DNA from: Paractinoplanes durhamensis
GTDB taxonomy: Bacteria > Actinomycetota > Actinomycetes > Mycobacteriales > Micromonosporaceae
NCBI RefSeq assembly: GCF_016862175.1
Contig: NZ_BOML01000043.1
Span: 124,001 to 188,000 of the forward strand
Direction of reading: 5' to 3'
DNA length: 64,000 nucleotides
The stretch's first letter is position 1. Every line of letters begins with the position of its first letter. Under the pieces are notes generated by a model, which was not told the origin of the DNA, did no database searches, and worked only from the letters and a program-made list of their open reading frames with translations. Position numbers and translations under genes: made by a program. This document shows positions 23,622-31,893 of this stretch, piece after piece.

Positions 23622-24790
23622 TGGCGACCACGTGGCGGGGTAACCTCGCCCGCCTCGCCGCGGCCGTCCTGATCGCGGCCGGTGCCGTCGGTGTCAGCGG
23701 AGGGCCGGCCTTCGCGGCCGATGTCGACTTCGGCATCAGCCTCTCCGACGTCACGCTGTCGGCGCCCGGCCTCGGCAAGCCGGCGTTGTTCACCCTGGAG
23801 AACCACGGCACGACCAGGCCGCTCTCGGTCACCTACATGATCGACTGGTCCGGTCTGGACCTGACGAAGGTCAGCGTGCCGCGGTTGAGCCGGAGCTGCC
23901 CCGCCGAGGAGAACAAGGTCACCTCCTGCGAGTCCGACTGGCGTTTTCTGCCGAACCCGGGCGGCACCCACCGGGAGTACCTCGGGGTAAGCGCGCGCGA
24001 CGGAGCCACCGGCTATGCCGGCCGGGTCACCGTCTCGGTCAAGGCCGACGGTGACGCGGTGGCCGGCAACGACAGCCGGACCGTCGGCGTCACGATCGCC
24101 GACAAGCGGCACGGCGTCGACCTCCGCACCACGATGTGGGACGTCACCTTCCGGGACGAGTTCGGCCGCAACAGCAACGAACCGATCCCGCCCGGCCGGA
24201 CCAGCCCGCTCCGGTTCGTCGTCACCAACTACGGCGACCTGGCCTCCGAGGGCGTCGCCGTCAAGATCAAGCTGCCCGAGCACACCGCATTCAGCCAGGA
24301 GTACGGCGGCTGTGTGATGACCGCCGACCGCCGGGCCGCGGACTGCCGGTTCTCGCAGGTTCTGAAGCCGCTGTCGGCGTCAAACCCCACCGGCGACTAC
24401 ATCGAGTACTGGTTGGACCTGAAGGTCTCCGCGGACGTGCGCGGCCTCGTCGGCCTGGGCGGCGGCAGCGTCACGGTCGCCGCTCCCGACCTGGTGGACA
24501 GCGACCTCTCCGACAACACCCAGTCGTTCGCGGTCATCGCCGGGTGGTACCCGAGCGCCGCACCGTCGACGTCCGCCACCACCGGCCCGAGCGGGTCCCC
24601 GTCGGCCTCGGCCGGAACGAGCCCGTCGGCCGGCACCGGCGGTCAGGCGGGCGGGGACGACGACGGCGGTGGCCTGCCGATCACCGGCCCGGCCGGGATT
24701 GCCATCGGAGGGGCCGGAGCCGCCATACTCGTGGCCGGCATCGCACTCGTGGTCGCGGCGCGCCGCCGCCGTATCCGGATCGAGGTCTGA
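23621..24790 (+). CDS. LPxTG cell-wall-anchored surface protein, paralog 2
   Basis: A 389-residue paralog of the preceding protein: signal peptide ending at GGPAFAAD, beta-rich body with KADGDAVAGNDSRTV and GRTSPLRFVVTNYGDLA, Thr/Ser/Pro-rich spacer, then LPITG near residue 352, hydrophobic helix and RRRRIRIEV tail. ATG 23621 overlaps the previous stop by one base (TGATG), so the pair is translationally coupled; a longer upstream frame is discarded because it would remove the signal peptide position. Cysteine pairs (SCPAEENKVTSC, GGCVMTADRRAADC) suggest extracellular disulfides. Confidence 0.87.
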   Translation: MATTWRGNLARLAAAVLIAAGAVGVSGGPAFAADVDFGISLSDVTLSAPGLGKPALFTLENHGTTRPLSVTYMIDWSGLDLTKVSVPRLSRSCPAEENKVTSCESDWRFLPNPGGTHREYLGVSARDGATGYAGRVTVSVKADGDAVAGNDSRTVGVTIADKRHGVDLRTTMWDVTFRDEFGRNSNEPIPPGRTSPLRFVVTNYGDLASEGVAVKIKLPEHTAFSQEYGGCVMTADRRAADCRFSQVLKPLSASNPTGDYIEYWLDLKVSADVRGLVGLGGGSVTVAAPDLVDSDLSDNTQSFAVIAGWYPSAAPSTSATTGPSGSPSASAGTSPSAGTGGQAGGDDDGGGLPITGPAGIAIGGAGAAILVAGIALVVAARRRRIRIEV

Positions 24791-24805
24791 TGGAGGGCCC
24801 CTTCC

Positions 24806-26062
24806 ATGTCTCTGCGTAATCTCGGCCGCGTCGGGCTGGCCACGTTCATGGTGGCCGGTGCCGTCGCGCTCGGCGGGGCGCCGGCGTTCGCGGCCGACGT
24901 CGATCTCGGCGTCAGCGTCGTCGACACCGACGTGGTCGTCTCGCCGGCCGGCACCGCCGCGCTGCCCGGCATCACCGTGGCCGGCAACGGCGCGGTGAAG
25001 CCGTCCTCGGCCACCCTCGTGATCGACCTGTCGGCTCTGGACGAGACGCAGGTGAGTGCGAGCCGCGGGGCGCGCGGCCAGGTCTGCCGCGAAGACACCA
25101 CCACCATCACCTGCCCGCTCGACCAGGCCGCCCTTCCGGGCGCCGGGGCGTCGGCCGTCTTCCAGTACGTCGGGTTCGTCTCGCAGCCGGGCTCCGTCGA
25201 GGGGGAAGCCGGGGCGGTGACCGTCTCGATCGTGGCCGCCGGTGACGTTGACGCGACCAACGACAGCGCCACGTTCGGGGTGCGGATCGGCTTCAAGACG
25301 CACGGCGTGGATCTGGCCGTCGCCGCCCCCGACGTCTACAACTACGACCAGCTCGAGGGCACGGTTCCGGTCGCCAATCCGATCACGCCCGGCAAGACCG
25401 GCAAGCTGACGGTGTGGGTCACCAACCTGAACGACACGGCCGTCGAGCGCTTCGGCCTCCAGATCAAGCTGCCCGAGAACGCCACGTTCGCCCGGAGCAA
25501 CGACGACTTCTTCGGCTGCGTGTACAGCGTCGGCCGGCAGTATGCGACCTGCGGGTTCAGCCCGGTCAGCGGACCCATCCAGCCGCCCTCGCGGCCGCCG
25601 ATGCGCAACACCACCTCGCAGGACTTCGAGATCACGGTCTCCGCGGACGTCACCGGTCCGGTGAAGCTCGACGGCGGCATAGTCGAGATCTCCAGCATCC
25701 GGCCGGGCGCGATCGACCTGAAGCCGGCCGACAACTCGGCGACGTTCAGCGTCATCGCGGGCGCGGCGGTCAGCCCCACCCCGGGGCCGTCGGACTCCAC
25801 CGAACCGACGACCGACCCGTCGGCCGGCCCGAGCGTCAGCCCGTCGGTCAGCGCCTCCGCGACCGGCCCCACCAGCGCTTCCCCGTCCGCGTCGGGCGGC
25901 ACCGGCGGGCAGGCCGGCAGTGACGGCGATGACGACGGCGGTGGCCTGCCGACCACCGGCCCGGCCGCGTTCGCCATGGTCGGAACCGGGCTCGCGGTGA
26001 TCGTGGTGGGCGTCTGTCTCGTGGTCTTGACGCGCCGCCGGCGGGCCGGCATCGAACACTGA
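24806..26062 (+). CDS. LPxTG cell-wall-anchored surface protein, paralog 3
   Basis: A 418-residue third paralog: signal peptide ending GAPAFAAD, beta-rich body, Thr/Ser/Pro-rich linker (about 325-375), LPTTG near residue 381, a hydrophobic helix and TRRRRAGIEH tail. GGAGGG lies 8 nt before ATG 24806, and the gap to the previous gene is only 15 nt. The body shares positions with the first two, for example NDSATFGVRI against NDSRTVGVTI and GRTS/GKTGKL repeats, but is the most divergent. No sortase gene is present in the window, so anchoring must rely on a housekeeping enzyme elsewhere. Confidence 0.87.
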   Translation: MSLRNLGRVGLATFMVAGAVALGGAPAFAADVDLGVSVVDTDVVVSPAGTAALPGITVAGNGAVKPSSATLVIDLSALDETQVSASRGARGQVCREDTTTITCPLDQAALPGAGASAVFQYVGFVSQPGSVEGEAGAVTVSIVAAGDVDATNDSATFGVRIGFKTHGVDLAVAAPDVYNYDQLEGTVPVANPITPGKTGKLTVWVTNLNDTAVERFGLQIKLPENATFARSNDDFFGCVYSVGRQYATCGFSPVSGPIQPPSRPPMRNTTSQDFEITVSADVTGPVKLDGGIVEISSIRPGAIDLKPADNSATFSVIAGAAVSPTPGPSDSTEPTTDPSAGPSVSPSVSASATGPTSASPSASGGTGGQAGSDGDDDGGGLPTTGPAAFAMVGTGLAVIVVGVCLVVLTRRRRAGIEH

Positions 26063-26080
26063 CAGTATTCGTACGCTTGC

Positions 26081-26110
26081 TACTGGCCGGGCCCACGGGT
26101 CCGGCCAGTA
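26081..26110 (+). terminator. Strong hairpin between the LPxTG operon and the kinase gene
   Basis: TACTGGCCGG (26081-26090) pairs with CCGGCCAGTA (26101-26110); the inner bases extend the stem with one G-T pair. No T-run follows, which is common for GC-rich terminators. The same hairpin would be in the 5' leader of the kinase if its promoter lies upstream, so a regulatory role is also possible. Confidence 0.6.
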
Positions 26111-26120
26111 CCATGACCGG

Positions 26121-27773
26121 GTGCTGTCCCCCGGAGCCGTGCTCAGCGAGCGCTACGAACTGACCGAGCGGATCGCCGCCGGTGGCATGGGTGAGGTGTG
26201 GCGCGGCACCGACCTGCTGCTGCACCGGCCGGTCGCGGTGAAGGTGCTGCTGGAAGGCCTCGCCGCCGACCGGGAGTTCATCGCCCGTTTCCGCACCGAG
26301 GCCCGGATGATGGCGTCGCTGCGGCACCCGGGCATCGTGCAGGTCTACGACTTCGGCGAGAGCGGCGACGGCGGCGTCGACTTCCTGGTCATGGAGTTCA
26401 TCGAGGGCAGGTCCCTGGCCAAGCGGATCGAGGCGGCCGGAAAGCTCAGCGCGACCGAGACCGTCGCGGTCGTCGGGCAGATCGCCGAAGCGCTGCAGGC
26501 CGCGCACGACGCCGGCATCATCCACCGGGACGTGAAGCCGAGCAATCTCCTCGTCCGGCCCGGCGGCGCCCTCGTGCTCGTCGACTTCGGGGTGGCCCGC
26601 TCGACCACCGGCGCCGGCCTGACCGGCACCAACGTGGTGATGGGTTCGGCCCACTACATGGCACCCGAGCAGGCCGAGGGCAAACCGGTCACGCCGGCCA
26701 CCGATGTGTACGCGTTGGGCGCGGTCGCCTACACGTGTCTGACCGGCCGCCCGCCCTACATCGGGGACAACCCGCTGCAGGTGATCGCCCAGCTGATCGT
26801 GGCCGACCCGCCGACCCTGCCGATGGATGTGCCGCCGCAGGTCGCGGCGGTGGTGCTGCGCGCGCTGGAGAAGGACCCGGCCCGCCGGCACCAGAGCGCG
26901 GCCGCGTTCTCGGCCGCGGCCCGGGTGGCCCTGACCGGCCAGGGCCCGTCCCGCCGCATGCCGGTCTACACCCAGGTAGCGGCCGCCCCCATGCCGGCGC
27001 CGCCCGTCTCGTCCCCACCGCCCACCTCACCCACGATCGTCCAGGCGGCCGGCCCGCCCGAATCTCCGAAAAACCGGCAAAAAGGCGGGCGCAAGACCGC
27101 CCTCGCCGTGCTGGCCGCGGTGGTCCTGGCCGCGGCCGGGGTCGGCATCGCGGTCGCCGTCCGCCCCGATCCCAGCCCCGCCCAGGGCGGCCCGCCCGGC
27201 GCGAACCGGATCGACGCCCCCGACTTCGGCAAGGGCGGCGGCCCCGGCGAGCAGAAGCCGATCGGCCTGCCGACCGCGGGGCAATCCACCGCACCGGTGC
27301 CGGCGTCCGCGGCTTCCACCCGTACATCAGCAGGGGTGTTGCCGTCGGCGACGGTGCCCGGAGGGGCCGAACCCACCGCAACCACCCCCGATGATCCGGC
27401 CCCGGAGCCGTCGCAGACGAGCTCCGCCGCCGTGGCGAACCCCTACACACCGCGCGATGTGTGCGGGTCGGCGTTCGTGATCATCGATCAGGCGCCGCTC
27501 AAGGACGGCGGCACCGTGCTGGGCCGGGTCTTCCTGCTCTACAACGCGACGACGCTGAAGAACTGCACGGTCACCCTCAAGGCCACCGACGTCGGCGCGA
27601 AGACCGACGTCGGTGCCTATCTGGAGGTGGAGGGGGACGAGCGGATCACCGACAGCGGTGCGTATCAGTACTATGCGGGCCCGGTGAAGGCCAAGGCCGA
27701 GGCGCTGTGCGTGATGTGGGGCGGATCGATCGGCGCGGCCGCCTACGACAGCCCGCTGGAGCACTGCAACTAG
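26121..27773 (+). CDS. Membrane Ser/Thr protein kinase (PknB-like catalytic domain, no PASTA repeats)
   Basis: A 550-residue receptor kinase. The catalytic domain covers about residues 8-275: glycine loop IAAGGMGEVW, VAVKVL lysine, HRDVKPSN catalytic loop, DFGVARS and the MAPEQ motif. A Pro-rich juxtamembrane region, one membrane helix (about 325-345) and an extracellular part of about 200 residues follow. The outer part is a Thr/Pro-rich linker and a small domain with two or three cysteines (DVCGSAF, LKNC, LCVMWGG); no PASTA repeat is present, so the ligand is unknown. GTG 26121 is the start. The stop codon TAG overlaps the convergent glycosidase stop within one CTAG. Confidence 0.92.
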   Translation: MLSPGAVLSERYELTERIAAGGMGEVWRGTDLLLHRPVAVKVLLEGLAADREFIARFRTEARMMASLRHPGIVQVYDFGESGDGGVDFLVMEFIEGRSLAKRIEAAGKLSATETVAVVGQIAEALQAAHDAGIIHRDVKPSNLLVRPGGALVLVDFGVARSTTGAGLTGTNVVMGSAHYMAPEQAEGKPVTPATDVYALGAVAYTCLTGRPPYIGDNPLQVIAQLIVADPPTLPMDVPPQVAAVVLRALEKDPARRHQSAAAFSAAARVALTGQGPSRRMPVYTQVAAAPMPAPPVSSPPPTSPTIVQAAGPPESPKNRQKGGRKTALAVLAAVVLAAAGVGIAVAVRPDPSPAQGGPPGANRIDAPDFGKGGGPGEQKPIGLPTAGQSTAPVPASAASTRTSAGVLPSATVPGGAEPTATTPDDPAPEPSQTSSAAVANPYTPRDVCGSAFVIIDQAPLKDGGTVLGRVFLLYNATTLKNCTVTLKATDVGAKTDVGAYLEVEGDERITDSGAYQYYAGPVKAKAEALCVMWGGSIGAAAYDSPLEHCN

Positions 27774-29200
27774 GCCGCGGTCCGGCTCCACTGCTGGTTG
27801 GTGCCGCCGTTGCAGGTGTATTGGGTGATGTCGCCGCCGTCGGCGGTCGAGGCGCCGACCACGTCCAGGCATTTGCCGCTGTGCCGGGCCTTGAGCAGGT
27901 AGTACGAGCCGGAGGCGACCCACTGCCACTGCTGGTTGGTGCCGCTGCCGCAGGTGTACTGGATGACGTTGGCGCTGTCGGCGGTGGAGGCGGAGGCGAC
28001 GTCGAGGCACTTGCCGCTGTTCTGGTTGACCACCCGGACGTAGCCGGTGCCAAGGTCCTCGAACGCCCACTTCTGGTTGAGCCCGCCGTTCCAGGCGTAC
28101 TGCTTGACCTCGGCACTGTCCGCCAGCGACGCGCTGACCAGGTCCATCGCCTTCCCGCTGTTGCGGTTGTCGACCCGGTAGTGGGTGAGCGCCACGTTGC
28201 CGCCGCCGTCCAGGCCCCACGAGTAGCGGAGTTGATCTCTTCCGGAGGCGTTCGTGGTGGTGAGACCGCCGCTACTGGTGATCTCCTGCAGCCGGTACGG
28301 GTCGGCGATCCGGACGCCCGGCCAGTAGACGGTGCCGAGCCCTTCGGCGCGCGCCTCGGCGGCCGTGCCCCGGATGAACGCGACGAAGCTGTCGCTGGTC
28401 GACGTGGTGTTGTAGTTGCGCCCGTCGGTCATCGGCGCCCCGAACTCGGTGATCAGCACCCGGTCCCGGTAGGCGCCGACGCTGGTGCGCAGCGACTCCC
28501 GCCACGAGTCCTCGGTGGTGCGGCTCGAGTCGAAGAACTGGTAGGTGTGCCGGGAGATCAGGGTGCCGTCGAAGCGGGTGTCGCTGCCGATCGTGGTGAG
28601 CCGCTGGTTGTAGCCGGCCCCGCTGATGATCACCCGGCCGCGGGGGACGCCGGAGTAGGTGGTGAGCCACGAGGCGGCCAGGTTCTTCCAGTCGGTGTCG
28701 CTGTAGCCGTACGGCTCGTTGAACGGCTCGAAGTAGACGTTCGCGTTGCCCGAGTACTTGGTGACGATCGTCTGCCACATCGACCAGTACTGGGTGGTGT
28801 TGTCGACGGTGCCGTTGCGCGAGCTGGCGCCCTCCCAGTAGGACAGGATGACCTTGAGCGATTTCGCGGTCGCGGCGTCGATGGCGCCGGTGTAGGAGTT
28901 CCAGTACGACCCGGACACGGTCGCGTAGTTGACCGGCATCCGCACGGTGTTGGCGCCCAGGTTGTTGACGAACCCGTCGAGGATCCCGTTCGCCTTGGTC
29001 TGGGTGGTCGCGTAGCTGTCCGAGGTCGACAGCCCGCCGAGGACCAGGGTGTCGTCGACGAAGTTGTCGCGCTGGTCGGCCCAGTTGACGCCGCGGAAAC
29101 CGGCGGTGGCGGCGACCGCGGGGGTGGCGGCGGGCACGGCCAGGCCGGCCGCGACCAGGACGAGGATGGTGGCGTTCCGCAGAGTCTTCACGGGTGCCAT
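27770..29200 (-). CDS. Secreted GH5-like glycoside hydrolase with C-terminal ricin-type lectin domain
   Basis: A 476-residue extracellular enzyme with a signal peptide (residues 1-30). A TIM barrel of the cellulase/GH5 kind covers about 35-330. The acid/base Glu is in YFEPFNEPYG and the nucleophile Glu in VLITEFGAPM. A ricin-B/CBM13 trefoil occupies 340-476, with three QxW-type repeats (LNQKWAF, TNQQWQW, TNQQWSR). The substrate could be a beta-glucan, mannan or galactan; the sequence does not settle it. The regulator gene ends 24 bp upstream, so the two are probably transcribed together. A candidate operator lies in the end of the regulator gene. Confidence 0.88.
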   Translation of the reverse strand: MAPVKTLRNATILVLVAAGLAVPAATPAVAATAGFRGVNWADQRDNFVDDTLVLGGLSTSDSYATTQTKANGILDGFVNNLGANTVRMPVNYATVSGSYWNSYTGAIDAATAKSLKVILSYWEGASSRNGTVDNTTQYWSMWQTIVTKYSGNANVYFEPFNEPYGYSDTDWKNLAASWLTTYSGVPRGRVIISGAGYNQRLTTIGSDTRFDGTLISRHTYQFFDSSRTTEDSWRESLRTSVGAYRDRVLITEFGAPMTDGRNYNTTSTSDSFVAFIRGTAAEARAEGLGTVYWPGVRIADPYRLQEITSSGGLTTTNASGRDQLRYSWGLDGGGNVALTHYRVDNRNSGKAMDLVSASLADSAEVKQYAWNGGLNQKWAFEDLGTGYVRVVNQNSGKCLDVASASTADSANVIQYTCGSGTNQQWQWVASGSYYLLKARHSGKCLDVVGASTADGGDITQYTCNGGTNQQWSRTAA

Positions 29201-29224
29201 CGGAGCTTTTTTCGTACGCCGACG

Positions 29225-30283
29225 CTACGAAGCGAACCGAGGCAGTCCGAAACGTTCAGAACCGAACGACGATTCGCGTACGACCAGCTCGGGCGCGACC
29301 AGCATGCCGCGGGCCGGCCGCCGATCACCGTCGAGCAGCCGGGACACGATCAACTCGACGGCGAGCCGCCCGACATGGTTCTTCGGCGGCCGCACCGCGG
29401 TCAGCGGCGGCTCCCCGAGGTGCGCGATCTCGTCGTCGTAGGAGATCAGCGCCAGATCCTCGGGCACCCGCAGGCCCTCCTCGGCGCAGACCTGCGCCAC
29501 CGCCATCGCGTGCGGATCACTGTGCACGATCAAAGCGTCGACGGTGCGCCGGGCGAGCAGGTCACGGATGACCCGCCGGTCCGGCGGATCGTCGAGGACG
29601 ACCGGTGGGTGGTCATTGCGGGCGGTCAGCCACGCTTCTTTGAGGTACGCCGAGGTAGGGCTGCCCCGCGACACGAGCAACCCGATCCGGCGATGACCGT
29701 GCTCGTGCAGGTGATGCCGGGCGATCTCCAGGCCGAGGGCGTGATCGCTGCGCACCCATTCGACCTGCCGGGACGCCGCCGTCCACCGCCGCGGCTGCCG
29801 TTCGACCAGGATGGCCGGGAGCCGCAGCCGCCCGATCCAGTCGATCATCGCGTCGTCGCCGTCCAGACTGGGCGCGAGCAGCAGCCCGCGCACCTCACCG
29901 GCCTCGACGAGCCGGCCGATCTGCCGCCGGTCCTCGTCCGGGTCGTAGGTGGAACCGCGAAGCTGGACGGTGACGCCGAGCGCGGCCGCGGCGGCCCGCG
30001 CCCCGGCCACCACCGGTGGCCAGTAGAAGTCGAGGGAGGGCACGACCATGCCGACGGTCAGCGCGGTGGTGCGCGGCCGGCCGATCGGGCGGGCCCGGCT
30101 CGGCAGGGTGGCGCCGCCGTGCACCCGGGTGACCAGGTTGCGGGCGGCGAGCGCGGCGATGTCGCGCCGGATGGTCAGCTCACTGACGCCGAGGTCACGG
30201 GCGATCTCGCTGACCCGGACGGCGCCGTGCTGCTGCAACTCGCTCATCAGGCGCTCGTGGCGCTGCACCTGGAAGAGGGTCAC
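29225..30283 (-). CDS. Chimeric sugar regulator: DeoR-type HTH with LacI-type sensor domain
   Basis: A 352-residue protein. Residues 1-60 are a DeoR winged helix (RHERLMSELQQHGAVRVSEI, then LTIRRDIAAL), but residues 75-345 are a periplasmic-binding-protein-like sensor as in LacI/GalR (GMVVPSLDFYWPPVVAGA, GLLLAPS, LALISYDDE, LTAVRPP), not the DeoR phosphosugar domain. The second copy at 44377 has the same arrangement. GTG 30283 follows GGGAG by 6 nt. It sits between a GH5-like gene (same strand, downstream) and a GH43-like gene (divergent), which points to control of both by a sugar released from their polymer. Confidence 0.9.
   Translation of the reverse strand: MTLFQVQRHERLMSELQQHGAVRVSEIARDLGVSELTIRRDIAALAARNLVTRVHGGATLPSRARPIGRPRTTALTVGMVVPSLDFYWPPVVAGARAAAAALGVTVQLRGSTYDPDEDRRQIGRLVEAGEVRGLLLAPSLDGDDAMIDWIGRLRLPAILVERQPRRWTAASRQVEWVRSDHALGLEIARHHLHEHGHRRIGLLVSRGSPTSAYLKEAWLTARNDHPPVVLDDPPDRRVIRDLLARRTVDALIVHSDPHAMAVAQVCAEEGLRVPEDLALISYDDEIAHLGEPPLTAVRPPKNHVGRLAVELIVSRLLDGDRRPARGMLVAPELVVRESSFGSERFGLPRFAS
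29248..29258. promoter_or_regulatory. Candidate operator for the DeoR/LacI regulator, upstream of the GH5-like gene
   Basis: CGAAACGTTCA lies inside the last codons of the regulator gene, about 48 bp before the glycosidase ATG. It matches the reverse complement of the site at 30365-30375 (TGAACGTTTCA) in 10 of 11 positions. Confidence 0.45.
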
Positions 30284-30304
30284 GGCACGCTCCCAATTGT
30301 TTCG

Positions 30305-30376
30305 TGAACGTTAACATAACCTCCCGCGTATAGATGGTCAACGATGTGCGAGTGGTTTCGTCTATGAACGTTTCAT
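30305..30376. promoter_or_regulatory. Divergent control region with two AACGTT-centred sites
   Basis: Between the regulator (minus) and the GH43-like gene (plus) are TGAACGTTAACA (30305-30316) and ATGAACGTTTCAT (30364-30376). The second is palindromic apart from its centre. Both share TGAACGTT with the site near the GH5-like gene. The region is clearly more AT-rich than its surroundings, which fits promoters on both strands. No sigma-factor boxes are certain. Confidence 0.5.
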
Positions 30377-30412
30377 GGCGGCGCGACCGTCGGCTCGGTT
30401 ACCAACGGGGGC

Positions 30413-31840
30413 ATGAAAAGGCGACTCGCACCGATCCTGGCGGCGCTCATCCTGGGCGCGGTGCCTCTGCTCCTCGCGCCCGCCGCCGAGGCGGCGGCGG
30501 TCACCGTGACCAACGGGACCCAGTTCACCGACACCTCCGGCGCGGCCGTGCAGGCGCACGGCGGGGGAGTGCTGCAGGTGGGCTCCTACTACTACTGGTT
30601 CGGCGAGAACCGCAACGCCGACAACACGTTCAAGGCGGTGTCCGTCTACCGCTCCACCGACCTGCGCAGCTGGGAGTTCCGCAGCAACGTGCTGACCTCG
30701 TCGTCGGCCAGTGAGCTGGCCAGCGCCAACATCGAGCGGCCCAAGGTCATCTACAACGCGTCGACCGGCAAGTATGTGATGTGGATGCACAAGGAGAACA
30801 GCACGGATTACGGCGAGGCGCGGGCGGCGGTGGCGGTGTCGTCCACGGTCGACGGCGCCTACACGTACCAGGGCAGTTTCCGCCCGTCCGGGACCTATAT
30901 GTCCCGGGACATCACGTTGTTCAACGACAACGGCACGGCGTACATGATCTCCGCGGCCAACGAGAACTACGACCTTATGATTTATCGCCTGACAGCCGAT
31001 TTTACCGGCATATCGGCTGTAGTCGGAAATTTCTGGCCGGGTGGGCATCGCGAAGCACCCGCGCTCTTCAAGCGGGGGAGCACGTACTTCATGCTCACCT
31101 CCGCCGCCACGGGTTGGAGTCCCAACCAGGCCCAATACGCCACCGCGACCAGCATCAGCGGCCCCTGGAGCGGCTGGACCAACGTCGGCGACTCGACGAC
31201 GTTCAGCTCCCAGCCGACCTACGTGCTGCCGATCCAGGGGACCTCCACCACCAGCTACCTCTACCTGGGGGACCGCTGGGCGGGTGCCTGGGGCGGGCCG
31301 GTCAACGACTCGACGTACGTCTGGCTCCCGATCGCCTTTCCCTCGGCGACAAGCATGAGCCTCAGCTGGTATCCGACGATCACCATCGACACCGCGGCCG
31401 GGACGATCACCGGTAACGCGGCCACCTACTACCGGATCACCAACCGCAACAGCGGCAAGGTGATGGACGCGGTCAGCGCCTCGACCGCCAACAATGCCGA
31501 GATCAAGCAGTACACCTGGAACGGCGGCGGCAACCAGAAGTGGGAGTTCCAGGACGCCGGCGGCGGCTACTTCCGGATCGTCAACCAGAACAGCGGCAAG
31601 TGTCTCGACGTGGCCAGCTCCTCGACCGCTGATGGCGGCAACATCATCCAGTACACCTGCGGCAGCGGCACCAACCAGCAGTGGCAGTGGCTCGCGACCG
31701 GCAGCTACTTCACGATCAAGGCCCGGCACAGCGGGAAGTGCCTCGACGTGGTCAGTTCGAACACCGCCGACGGCGCCGACATCCAGCAGTACACCTGCGG
31801 CACCGGCACCAACCAGCAGTGGAGCCGTACGCAATCCTGA
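30413..31840 (+). CDS. Secreted GH43-like glycoside hydrolase with C-terminal ricin-type lectin domain
   Basis: A 475-residue exported enzyme. After the signal peptide (1-28) a five-bladed propeller (about 30-330) resembles the GH43 group containing exo-beta-1,3-galactanases: GGGVLQVGSYYYWFGENR, ERPKVIYN, SRDITLFNDNGTAYM and GHREAPALF. The C-terminal ricin/CBM13 trefoil (338-475) is very close to that of the GH5-like enzyme at 27770. Activity on arabinogalactan side chains is plausible but not shown. GGGGG precedes ATG 30413. The gene diverges from the DeoR/LacI regulator. Confidence 0.85.
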   Translation: MKRRLAPILAALILGAVPLLLAPAAEAAAVTVTNGTQFTDTSGAAVQAHGGGVLQVGSYYYWFGENRNADNTFKAVSVYRSTDLRSWEFRSNVLTSSSASELASANIERPKVIYNASTGKYVMWMHKENSTDYGEARAAVAVSSTVDGAYTYQGSFRPSGTYMSRDITLFNDNGTAYMISAANENYDLMIYRLTADFTGISAVVGNFWPGGHREAPALFKRGSTYFMLTSAATGWSPNQAQYATATSISGPWSGWTNVGDSTTFSSQPTYVLPIQGTSTTSYLYLGDRWAGAWGGPVNDSTYVWLPIAFPSATSMSLSWYPTITIDTAAGTITGNAATYYRITNRNSGKVMDAVSASTANNAEIKQYTWNGGGNQKWEFQDAGGGYFRIVNQNSGKCLDVASSSTADGGNIIQYTCGSGTNQQWQWLATGSYFTIKARHSGKCLDVVSSNTADGADIQQYTCGTGTNQQWSRTQS

Positions 31841-31852
31841 TCCTCTGGTGAA

Positions 31853-31884
31853 GGCCGGGGTGGGAGGTCCCGCCCACCCCGGCC
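31853..31884. terminator. Bidirectional terminator between convergent genes
   Basis: GGCCGGGGTGGG (31853-31864) and CCCACCCCGGCC (31873-31884) form a perfect 12-bp stem with an 8-nt loop. It lies 12 bp after the GH43-like stop and 9 bp before the carboxypeptidase stop, serving both strands. Confidence 0.85.
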
Positions 31885-31893
31885 GTTCAACCA

